Of a stretch of 7,823 nt of DNA, positions 1-5,208 are shown in pieces; within the stretch, counting starts at the first letter, position 1, and each line of letters opens with the position of its first letter. Source of the stretch: Spirochaetia bacterium (GTDB lineage Bacteria; Spirochaetota; Spirochaetia; DTKZ01); NCBI GenBank assembly GCA_031270615.1, contig JAISXE010000095.1:1-7823 (forward strand), read 5' to 3'. The notes beneath the pieces were generated by a model that was not told where the DNA came from, searched no databases, and saw nothing but the letters and a program-made list of their open reading frames with translations. Both the position numbers and the translations under genes were made by a program.

Positions 1-1
1 T

Positions 2-139
2 CCTGAAAGCTCATCCCTTACCGTGTATGTATTGGACAATGGCCGCTACTATATAAGCCTTTACGACAAAAACGCGGAGGCGCCCGTGTCGGTCCTGCCC
101 GGCTGCCTGGTCAGGCTCGCAAAAGTGTTTGCTGAGTAA
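2..139 (+). CDS. Uma2-family (DUF820) protein, C-terminal fragment
   Basis: The reading frame is open from the left edge to the TAA at 137-139 and gives the last 45 residues of a protein that begins outside the window. The tail reads VYVLDNGRYYISLYD, then EAPVSVLPGCLVRLAKVFAE. This matches the usual end of Uma2-family proteins: a strand with 'V-Y-x-L-D-x-G-R-Y', a short turn, then 'P-V-x-V-L-P-G' and a final helix 'L-x-x-V-F'. The family has a PD-(D/E)XK nuclease-like fold. Its cellular role is poorly known, and many copies can occur in one genome. The catalytic residues lie upstream and cannot be checked here. The assignment rests only on the tail pattern. No T-tract terminator follows; palindromic DNA begins directly after the stop. 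Confidence 0.62.
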   Translation, partial: PESSSLTVYVLDNGRYYISLYDKNAEAPVSVLPGCLVRLAKVFAE

Positions 140-148
140 GCCGCGGCT

Positions 149-250
149 CGCGATTTCCGGGGCAATTTTTGCAGGGCAAAAATTGCCTGCAAGCACGGAA
201 ATTGCGTGGTTGCAGGGCTTCGCCCTGTGGCTGCAATCAGGGAAATCGCG
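149..250. repeat. Composite inverted-repeat element
   Basis: An outer perfect 10-bp inverted repeat (CGCGATTTCC at 149-158, GGAAATCGCG at 241-250) encloses two hairpins. The first is a perfect 10-bp stem, 161-170 with 178-187, with a 7-nt loop. The second lies at 210-236 and can pair either as CAGGGC-TTC-GCCCTG (213-218 with 222-227) or as an outer TTGCAG/CTGCAA stem (210-215 with 231-236). As RNA or single-stranded DNA this could fold into a three-way junction of about 102 nt. It could be a small palindromic mobile element or a structured RNA; no terminator T-tract is present. The pairings are direct observations and the role is unknown. Confidence 0.6.
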
Positions 251-362
251 GAAGGCCGGTAAACCGTGACTGCGATTGCAGGCAATCGCCCTGCATTCAG
301 GCAAGACGCTGTATAGCCAAGAGAACACTGGGGACTATCACGCGATTTCTTCGCAATTTCCG
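196..362. repeat. Alternative nested inverted repeat overlapping the composite element
   Basis: An 11-bp perfect inverted repeat (CGGAAATTGCG at 196-206, CGCAATTTCCG at 352-362) encloses a second one of 9 bp (GAAATCGCG at 242-250, CGCGATTTC at 341-349). Inside that lies a hairpin, GCGATTGC at 272-279 with GCAATCGC at 282-289. Bases 242-250 are shared with the 149-250 pairing, so the two folds exclude each other. CGCGATTTC at 341-349 is also a direct copy of 149-157. Either the elements have diverged from repeated insertions, or there is a real choice of structures; the sequence alone cannot decide. Confidence 0.5.
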
Positions 363-363
363 C

Positions 364-404
364 AGGCACAGTTTGCCGGGGCTTTGCCCCGGCAAACTGT
401 GCCT
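364..404. repeat. Perfect 19-bp palindrome with TTT loop
   Basis: The arms 364-382 and 386-404 are exact reverse complements over 19 bp, separated only by TTT (383-385). The stem centre is GGGGC-TTT-GCCCC. No T-tract follows on either strand, so a classical intrinsic terminator is unlikely. The right arm ends four bases before the -35 hexamer of the helicase promoter (408-413). It could be a dispersed palindromic repeat or an operator-like or cruciform-forming site. Its loop style matches hairpins in the 3401-3512 cluster. Confidence 0.85.
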
Positions 405-407
405 CCC

Positions 408-436
408 TTGACCACTTTTCCGCGCTGAAATACACT
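408..436 (+). promoter_or_regulatory. Sigma70-type promoter for the DinG-like gene
   Basis: TTGACC (408-413) matches the -35 consensus at five of six positions. TACACT (431-436) matches the -10 consensus at four of six. The spacer is exactly 17 bp. Transcription would start near 443, only about 8 nt before the ATG at 451, which fits the absence of a Shine-Dalgarno sequence there. The groES promoter uses the same TTGACC hexamer and the same spacing. Confidence 0.55.
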
Positions 437-450
437 TTCCTGAAAATCGT

Positions 451-2910
451 ATGCAAGCGTCTGAACGTATTTATCCCGCCGTTGTGGGGCAGATGGCCGA
501 AGCCATTCGCGACGCGCAGGGGCGGGAAGTCCTCTTTGTGGGAAGGATCGATTCCGAAGGCCGGGTCAGGGCGATTGTCGTGGCCGCGCGGGGAGACGAA
601 TCCTCGGTTCCCGCCCTGGGGCCCCACATGGAAAAGGGGGATGTTGTCCTGCACAACCATCCCGGCGGCAACCTCAGGCCAAGCAGGGCCGATCTGGGCA
701 TTGCCTCGGATTTGGGCAGCCGTGGCATAGGCTTTTTTATTGTCGACAACCAGGTAGACAGCCTCTACATAGTCGCCGAACCCATCCAGGCCAAAGAAAA
801 GCGGCCCCTCAGGGAGGAGGAGCTTGCCGGGATCCTTGAGCCGGGCGGGATGCTTGCCCGGAAAATGGCGGACTATGAGGCGCGGGAATCCCAAATCCAG
901 ATGCTGCGCTTTACCGCGCGGGCTTTTAACGAGGGCGGCATCGCCATAGCGGAAGCGGGGACGGGCGTGGGCAAATCCCTGGCCTACCTTATTCCCGCCC
1001 TTGCCTGGGTTTGCCAGAACGACGAGCGGGTCGTCATTTCCACCGCGACGATAAACCTCCAGGAGCAGCTTATGGACAAGGATATTCCCCTGGTGCGGAA
1101 ACTGCTTGGGAAAGACGTTCCGGCTGTTCTGGTAAAAGGCCGGGGGAATTACCTGTGCCGCACGCGGCTCCAGGAAGCCCTTGAGGAAAAAACCTTTTTT
1201 GACGAGAACGCCTCCGCGCTTGAGGACCTGGGCGCGTGGTCGCGGGAAACGCCTACGGGTTCCCGTTCCGATCTGCCCTTTGTCCCCGGCGAGGGCCTTT
1301 GGTCGCAGGTCTGCTCCGAAGCGGATGCCTGCCTGGGCCTGCGCTGCGCGCAGAGGGAAAAGTGCTTTCTCCTTAAAGCGCGCAGGGAAGCCGCCGCGGC
1401 CAGGATCCTGGTGGTAAACCACCACCTGCTTTTTGCCGATCTCTCCCTGCGCGTCCACGGCATGGGCTTTGACACGACAGCCGTGCTGCCGCCTTTCCGA
1501 AAAATCGTTTTTGACGAAGCCCACAATATCGAAAACAGCGCCACGAGCTTTTTCTCCGAAAACCTCAGCAGGCTTATGGTACACCGCGCCATGGGCAGGC
1601 TCCTGCGCAGCAAGGGTCCCACAAGGGGCGGCATCCTGCCCAAAATGGAGGGCATAGCGGGAGTCCCCGCAGCAAGCGCGGAAAAAATCCCCGCGCTTAT
1701 CGCGGCGGCCAGGGCGGCGGCGGAATCCCTTGAGGCCGCCACCCTGCCCCTGGTCATGGCGACAGGAAACTTCCGCCTTACCGAAGACAGCGCGGAGGCG
1801 GCGGAAGAAGCCCTCTTCAGGATGCGCGCGCTCCAGCAGAATCTTCTGGACCTGGCGGAAAACCTCGCCGTCCTTCTCAATGGCCTAAGCGAAGAAGACC
1901 AGGAGCGCCCCGAAGCCTATGAAACGCGCATGATGATAAAACGCATCGAGGAAATGGCCGGCGTTTGCGGGGACTTCCGGGCCTACGGGGAAAAACCCGA
2001 AAGGATTTTCTGGATAGAGCGAAAACCCACGGGAACGGGAAGCGTTTTCGTGAATTATGTGTCCACGCCCCTTTCCATCGGCGGCCTGATGCGCGAGGCG
2101 GTGTACGAGCCTTTTGACACCCTTGTTTTTACCAGCGCCACGCTGACCATAAACAAGGACTTCCGCTTCTGGAAATCCCGGCTTGGGCTTAACGGGGAGG
2201 AAGGCGCGCGCGGGGAAATTTTTGAATCGCCCTTTGATTACAAGGGGCGGGTTCTCTTTGGCGTGCCTGGGGACGCCCCGCCGCCCGAATCCGAAACCTA
2301 CGGCGAGTTCCTCGCGGACTTCGTGCGACAGGCGATCCTTGCCGCCGAGGGCGGGGCGCTGGTGCTTTTTACCTCGTACAGCCTTTTGAAAAAAACCAGC
2401 GCCGCCGTGCGGCCCGCGCTTGAGCAGGCGGGAATAACGCTTTTCTGCCAGGGAGACGGGGAGAGGTCCCGCCTTCTTCGCGGTTTTACCGCCGAGGTCT
2501 CCAGCGTGCTGTTCGCCACCGACAGTTTCTGGGAGGGCGTGGACGCCCCCGGAGACACCCTCCGCATGGTCATCATCTGCCGCCTGCCGTTCCGGGTTCC
2601 CACGGATCCGGTCCTGTTGGCCCGCATGGAGGCAATCCGGCGGCAGGGGGGGAACCCCTTTGTCGAGCTGTCCCTGCCGGAGGCGGTCATGAAATTCAAA
2701 CAGGGTTTCGGCCGCCTGATGCGCCGCACTGCCGACCGCGGCGTTGTCCTTGTTACCGACGGCAGAATCGTGACGAAAAACTACGGCGGCCTGTTTATTT
2801 CATCCCTGCCGGAAACCCGGCGTTCCATGAAATCCGCGGCGTCCCTTATGGAAGACGTGGAAAATTTTCTGGCAAAGCCTTCGGGCCGCCCGGGGCCCGC
2901 GACCGCATAA
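451..2910 (+). CDS. dinG: DinG-type Fe-S DNA helicase with N-terminal JAMM/RadC-like domain
   Basis: The 819-residue product combines two modules. Residues 1-110 form a JAMM (JAB/MPN, RadC-like) domain with E26, H68-N-H70-P-G-G, S78 and D81, the expected zinc-binding set. Residues about 140-819 form an XPD/DinG-family superfamily 2 helicase, which uses ATP to unwind DNA 5'-3' and resolves R-loops and other unusual DNA structures. Visible motifs: R145-x-x-Q148 (Q-motif-like); Walker A EAGTGVGKS (168-176); Fe-S cysteines C236, C294, C299 and C305, the last three spaced as in E. coli DinG; DEAH (355-358); TSATL (561-565); DSFWEGVD (691-698); QGFGRLMRR (751-759). All look intact. E. coli DinG has 716 residues, so the excess is the N-terminal domain. 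Firmicute DinG carries a DnaQ-like exonuclease in that place. ATG 451 is the first start after the in-frame stop at 409-411; no ribosome binding site is visible. The helicase call is firm. The function of the fused domain (peptidase, nuclease accessory or structural) is not known from sequence. Confidence 0.93.
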   Translation: MQASERIYPAVVGQMAEAIRDAQGREVLFVGRIDSEGRVRAIVVAARGDESSVPALGPHMEKGDVVLHNHPGGNLRPSRADLGIASDLGSRGIGFFIVDNQVDSLYIVAEPIQAKEKRPLREEELAGILEPGGMLARKMADYEARESQIQMLRFTARAFNEGGIAIAEAGTGVGKSLAYLIPALAWVCQNDERVVISTATINLQEQLMDKDIPLVRKLLGKDVPAVLVKGRGNYLCRTRLQEALEEKTFFDENASALEDLGAWSRETPTGSRSDLPFVPGEGLWSQVCSEADACLGLRCAQREKCFLLKARREAAAARILVVNHHLLFADLSLRVHGMGFDTTAVLPPFRKIVFDEAHNIENSATSFFSENLSRLMVHRAMGRLLRSKGPTRGGILPKMEGIAGVPAASAEKIPALIAAARAAAESLEAATLPLVMATGNFRLTEDSAEAAEEALFRMRALQQNLLDLAENLAVLLNGLSEEDQERPEAYETRMMIKRIEEMAGVCGDFRAYGEKPERIFWIERKPTGTGSVFVNYVSTPLSIGGLMREAVYEPFDTLVFTSATLTINKDFRFWKSRLGLNGEEGARGEIFESPFDYKGRVLFGVPGDAPPPESETYGEFLADFVRQAILAAEGGALVLFTSYSLLKKTSAAVRPALEQAGITLFCQGDGERSRLLRGFTAEVSSVLFATDSFWEGVDAPGDTLRMVIICRLPFRVPTDPVLLARMEAIRRQGGNPFVELSLPEAVMKFKQGFGRLMRRTADRGVVLVTDGRIVTKNYGGLFISSLPETRRSMKSAASLMEDVENFLAKPSGRPGPATA

Positions 2911-2940
2911 AAAAGCCATTTCCGGCTGCCCGGAAATGGC
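2909..2940 (-). terminator. Intrinsic terminator of groES
   Basis: A perfect 11-bp stem (2915-2925 with 2930-2940) with a 4-nt loop is followed, reading the minus strand, by six T residues (complement of 2909-2914). This is the expected layout for ending groES transcription, 34 bp after its stop codon. The T-tract overlaps the last two bases of the helicase TAA stop. On the plus strand no T-run follows the stem, so termination of the helicase message here would be weak. Confidence 0.85.
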
Positions 2941-2973
2941 CCTGCGGAAACGGAAATCCGCCCTTGAAGCGTC

Positions 2974-3240
2974 TTACTCGACTATGGCGATAATGTCCTG
3001 CATCTTGACAACAAGATGGTCGTCGCCGTCGATTTTCACGCTGGTCCCCGCGTATTTGTCATACATCACGCGGTCGCCCTTTTTCACCTTAATGGCGTCC
3101 TTGTCGTCGCCCACGGCAACAACCTTGCCGGTCTGGGTCTTTTCCTGGGCGGTATCAGGGATAATCAAACCGCCAGCGGTCTTGGTCTCCGCCGCCTCCA
3201 CCTTCAAAAGGATACGGTCGCCGATTGGTTGAAGTTTCAT
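2974..3240 (-). CDS. groES: GroES co-chaperonin (Hsp10)
   Basis: The product has 88 residues, slightly shorter than the usual 94-100. GroES forms a seven-membered lid over the GroEL cage and drives ATP-dependent folding of cytosolic proteins. Family features in order: the start KLQPIGDRILLKVE, the mobile loop ETKTAGGLIIPDTAQEKTQ (residues about 18-36) with the GroEL-contacting G-G-L-I-I-P, then GKVVAVG, KKGDRVMYDKYAGT and the closing strand DIIAIVE. AGGAGG (complement of 3246-3251) lies 5 nt before the ATG and fixes the start. groEL is not adjacent: the downstream neighbour is the convergent helicase gene. No CIRCE element (TTAGCACTC-N9-GAGTGCTAA) is present upstream, so HrcA control at this locus is not supported. 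Confidence 0.97.
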   Translation of the reverse strand: MKLQPIGDRILLKVEAAETKTAGGLIIPDTAQEKTQTGKVVAVGDDKDAIKVKKGDRVMYDKYAGTSVKIDGDDHLVVKMQDIIAIVE

Positions 3241-3287
3241 GCTTTCCTCCTGCTATATGAAAAAAATAGTTTGTGTATTTTGATAAA

Positions 3288-3316
3288 AATATAAATAAGA
3301 AATGGATTTCGGTCAA
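3288..3316 (-). promoter_or_regulatory. Sigma70-type promoter for groES
   Basis: Read on the minus strand, TTGACC (complement of 3311-3316) is followed after exactly 17 bp by TATATT (complement of 3288-3293). These match the -35 and -10 consensus at five of six positions each. Transcription would begin near 3281 and give a leader of about 40 nt that contains AGGAGG. The region is AT-rich compared with its surroundings, as expected for a strong promoter. Confidence 0.7.
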
Positions 3317-3602
3317 GCGGGTGTTGCGGGAAACCGGGCCAAGTGTGGGGGGGCGCAAATAACAGGGCATCGGCGTTTACCATCATTGTATAGAATTAGA
3401 TTGCGCGAAGCGCAAAAGCCCGCGGGGCGCAAGGGATTGCAGCGGAAATCCTTTTGGCTTTAGCCAAAAGATTGGAGCGAAAAGCCCGGTTTGCGGCGTT
3501 TTACGCCGCAAATGCGCCAAAATTCCGAATCGGGGTGAAATTATAAATGGGTTTTGGGAAAGGCTCTCGTGATTTCCGTTTTGAAATCGGAATTGCTGAC
3601 CC
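3317..3602. other. Intergenic region with a second palindrome cluster
   Basis: This stretch lies between the divergent groES and tctC promoters and holds no credible gene. It contains the hairpin cluster at 3401-3512 and a weaker inverted repeat, GATTTC at 3571-3576 with GAAATC at 3583-3588. Bases 3317-3400 show nothing I can name apart from a run of seven G around 3348-3354. Confidence 0.7.
3401..3512. repeat. Cluster of three short perfect hairpins
   Basis: Three perfect hairpins follow one another: TTGCGC-GAA-GCGCAA (3401-3415), a 9-bp stem CTTTTGGCT/AGCCAAAAG with a 2-nt loop (3451-3470), and a 10-bp stem TTTGCGGCGT/ACGCCGCAAA with a TTT loop (3490-3512). The minus-strand reading of the first (GCGC-TTC-GCGC) has the same pattern as CAGGGC-TTC-GCCCTG at 213-227, and the third has the same TTT loop as the palindrome at 364-404. 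The word ATTGCAGC (3436-3443) also recurs inverted at 230-237. Together these suggest a shared repeat family, but no full-length common sequence is visible. Confidence 0.6.
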
Positions 3603-3630
3603 TGGGCAAATAATGCTTGCAATTTATAAT
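3603..3630 (+). promoter_or_regulatory. Candidate upstream promoter of the tct operon
   Basis: TGGGCA (3603-3608) matches the -35 consensus at four of six positions. A perfect TATAAT (3625-3630) follows after 16 bp. The start of transcription would be near 3637, giving a leader of about 41 nt. The -10 is perfect but the -35 is weak, so this may need an activator or may be a chance AT-rich match. Confidence 0.35.
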
Positions 3631-3652
3631 CAGAGGGTTTATTTTGTATAAT
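3624..3652 (+). promoter_or_regulatory. Candidate downstream promoter of the tct operon
   Basis: A second perfect TATAAT lies at 3647-3652. The hexamer 17 bp upstream, TTATAA (3624-3629), matches the -35 consensus at only three of six positions and overlaps the -10 of the other candidate. The leader would be about 18 nt, still long enough to include AGGAGG at 3665-3670. One of the two candidates probably drives tctC; the sequence does not say which. Confidence 0.35.
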
Positions 3653-3677
3653 TACCAAGAATTTAGGAGGAAAAAAA

Positions 3678-4646
3678 ATGAAAAGACTCAGTATCGTGCT
3701 TTTGTGTCTGCTTCTGGTGTCCGGCGCCCTTTTCGCAACGGGCGGCTCGGAATCCACGGCAAAGTATCCAACAAAAAACATCACCATGATCTGCCCCTGG
3801 GCGGCCGGTGGCGGAACCGACGCCATCCTGCGGGCCTTGTCCGCGGCGGCTGAAAAGCAGCTCGGCGTGACCATCACGGTGGAAAACCGCACCGGCGGCG
3901 CGGGCGCCATCGGCCACTCGGCCATCAAGAACGCCAGGCCCGACGGCTACACGATGGGCATGGTTACGCTGGAGCTGAACTCGCTGCCCCAGCAGGGACT
4001 CATCGATTACGACTACACCGCCTATGACCACGTTATCCGCGTCAACGCCGACGCCGCCACCATCACCGTCAAGTCCGACTCTCCCATCAACTCCATCAAG
4101 GACTTCCTGGAACACTGCAAAAAGAACCCTGGAATGCTGAATATGGGAATCTCTGCCCCGGGTTCGCCCTGGCACATCGCCGCGGCTCTTTTGGCCAACG
4201 AGACCGGGATCAACTACAAGTACATCACCTTTGACGGCGCGGCCCCCGCGGTCACGGCCCTTGCCGGCGGGCACATCGACGCGGTGTCCGTGTCCCTTCC
4301 TGAAATCAAAAGCCAGCTCGACGCGGGCAACGTGAAGTGCCTCGCCATCATGGACGACAAAAGAAGCGAAGGGTATCCCAAAATCCCCACCCTCAAGGAA
4401 GAGGGCTACAATATCGTCTATGGCGCCTGGAGGGGGATATCCCTTCCCAAAGGCGTTGACCCCGCGATTCAGGAAACCATTGTCAAGGCTTTTACCGAGG
4501 CCATGAAGGATCCCGCCTTTATCAACCAGGCGAAGAACCTTAACCTTGCCCTCGCCTATCAGCCGCCTGATGAGTTTAACCGCTTCCTCAAAGAGAACTT
4601 CGACGCGATTACAAAAACCATGAAGGCGATTGGCCTTATAAAATAA
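3678..4646 (+). CDS. tctC: Tripartite tricarboxylate transporter substrate-binding protein (Bug/TctC)
   Basis: The 322-residue product is a complete Bug-family periplasmic receptor, which captures a small organic acid and delivers it to the TctAB carrier. Residues 1-20 are a signal peptide (MKR, then a hydrophobic core ending SGALFA) with probable cleavage before TGGSES. No lipobox cysteine sits at the cleavage point, so a soluble periplasmic form is likelier than a lipoprotein. Family marks: YPTKNITMICPWAAGGGTD (30-48), the first ligand loop; VENRTGGAGAIGHSAIKNA (68-86) followed by RPDGYT; ISAPGSPWH (158-166); and FDGAAPAVTALAGGHIDA (185-202), the second ligand region. AGGAGG lies 7 nt before the ATG. 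It heads the tctCBA operon in the classical order. The ligand (citrate, tricarballylate, another dicarboxylate or a different compound) cannot be read from the sequence. Confidence 0.94.
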   Translation: MKRLSIVLLCLLLVSGALFATGGSESTAKYPTKNITMICPWAAGGGTDAILRALSAAAEKQLGVTITVENRTGGAGAIGHSAIKNARPDGYTMGMVTLELNSLPQQGLIDYDYTAYDHVIRVNADAATITVKSDSPINSIKDFLEHCKKNPGMLNMGISAPGSPWHIAAALLANETGINYKYITFDGAAPAVTALAGGHIDAVSVSLPEIKSQLDAGNVKCLAIMDDKRSEGYPKIPTLKEEGYNIVYGAWRGISLPKGVDPAIQETIVKAFTEAMKDPAFINQAKNLNLALAYQPPDEFNRFLKENFDAITKTMKAIGLIK

Positions 4647-4670
4647 AACGCGGTTTTGCGGAAAAAACAT

Positions 4671-4698
4671 GCGCGGGCAGGCTTGGGCCTGCCCGCGC
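4671..4698. other. GC-rich hairpin between tctC and tctB
   Basis: A perfect 12-bp stem (4671-4682 with 4687-4698) closes a 4-nt loop (TTGG). It begins 24 bp after the tctC stop and ends 20 bp before the tctB ribosome binding site. There is no T-tract after it on the plus strand. Hairpins here in transporter operons often protect the 3' end of the receptor message or partly block readthrough, so that receptor is made in excess over membrane parts. That role is inferred from position. Confidence 0.75.
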
Positions 4699-4718
4699 TG
4701 CCGTATGACTCTCTTTCG

Positions 4719-4724
4719 AGGAGG
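4719..4724 (+). promoter_or_regulatory. Ribosome binding site deciding the GTG start of tctB
   Basis: AGGAGG sits 5 nt before a GTG at 4730 that opens the reading frame MKKANIV. No ATG in this frame fits the TctB family start as well, so this site fixes the non-ATG start. Confidence 0.85.
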
Positions 4725-4729
4725 TTCCT

Positions 4730-5200
4730 GTGAAAAAGGCAAACATCGTCTGCGCCATTCTGGGAATGGCTGTCAGTCTCGCCGCCTTCATCATAACATT
4801 CGGTTTCAAGCAGTTTCAAAATGTTCCTATCGGCCCGGAATTCTTTCCGCGCTATCTCGCGGCCGGGCTGTTTATCTGTTCCGCCGCGCTTCTCGCCCAG
4901 GCGCTCAGGGCCGGTCCCCAGGCGGACAAACCCGCGCCCACCGTCTGCCCGCGCGACAAGGGCATACAGCGCCTCCTGGCCGGGTTGGGCATTATCACCG
5001 TGTATTCCCTGTGCTGGGAATCTCTGGGTTTTATCATAGCCAGCCCCTTCGCGCTGTTCGCGTTGATGTTTCTCCTGGGCCTGCGCAGATACGCGCTTAT
5101 GGCTGTTTTTTCTTTGGGAACGATGGCCGTGATTTTCGGCGCGTTCCGGTTTTTCCTGGGTATAGACATGCCTCTGGGCATTCTGTACGGAATACTCTAG
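4730..5200 (+). CDS. tctB: Tripartite tricarboxylate transporter small membrane subunit (TctB)
   Basis: The 156-residue product is the size expected for TctB, the small, poorly conserved subunit that works with TctA in the inner membrane. It shows about four hydrophobic segments: residues about 5-25, 40-60, 82-104 and 107-150 (the last long enough for one or two helices). The early motif IGPEFFPRYLAAGL (34-47) and the ending GIDMPLGILYGIL are typical of the family. A polar loop with several prolines (about 62-78) separates the two halves. The start is GTG, supported by AGGAGG. The stop at 5198-5200 lies 8 nt before the tctA ATG, so the two are probably translationally coupled. Identification relies on operon position as much as on sequence. 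Confidence 0.9.
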   Translation: MKKANIVCAILGMAVSLAAFIITFGFKQFQNVPIGPEFFPRYLAAGLFICSAALLAQALRAGPQADKPAPTVCPRDKGIQRLLAGLGIITVYSLCWESLGFIIASPFALFALMFLLGLRRYALMAVFSLGTMAVIFGAFRFFLGIDMPLGILYGIL

Positions 5201-5208
5201 GGGGGCTT

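Larger units (their letters stand above)
140..450. other. Intergenic region rich in inverted repeats, with helicase promoter at its right end
   Basis: I see no credible gene in these 311 bases. The stretch holds several inverted repeats, listed separately where strong: 149-158 with 241-250, 161-170 with 178-187, 213-218 with 222-227, 272-279 with 282-289, 196-206 with 352-362, and the long palindrome 364-404. A promoter for the helicase gene occupies 408-436. Short frames exist on both strands but have no ribosome binding site or recognisable protein pattern, and they run through the palindromes. Confidence 0.75.

Noticed and set aside
140..404. A CRISPR array.
   Set aside because: The repeats are palindromic and irregular in length and spacing; there is no series of equal direct repeats with spacers, and no cas gene.
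364..404. A Rho-independent terminator for the Uma2-like gene.
   Set aside because: The stem is strong but no T-tract follows on the plus strand, and it lies more than 220 bp after the stop codon.
61..1584. A 507-codon open frame on the minus strand across the repeat region and the first half of the helicase gene.
   Set aside because: It is antisense to a gene with a full set of helicase motifs, shows no recognisable domain and is rich in arginine, proline and glycine as expected from GC-biased complementary codons.
3252..3400. A CIRCE heat-shock operator upstream of groES.
   Set aside because: Neither half of TTAGCACTC-N9-GAGTGCTAA is present.
3663..4742. A 359-codon minus-strand frame opposite tctC.
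   Set aside because: It is the shadow of tctC codon bias; the product is glycine, valine and aspartate-rich without any domain pattern or ribosome binding site.
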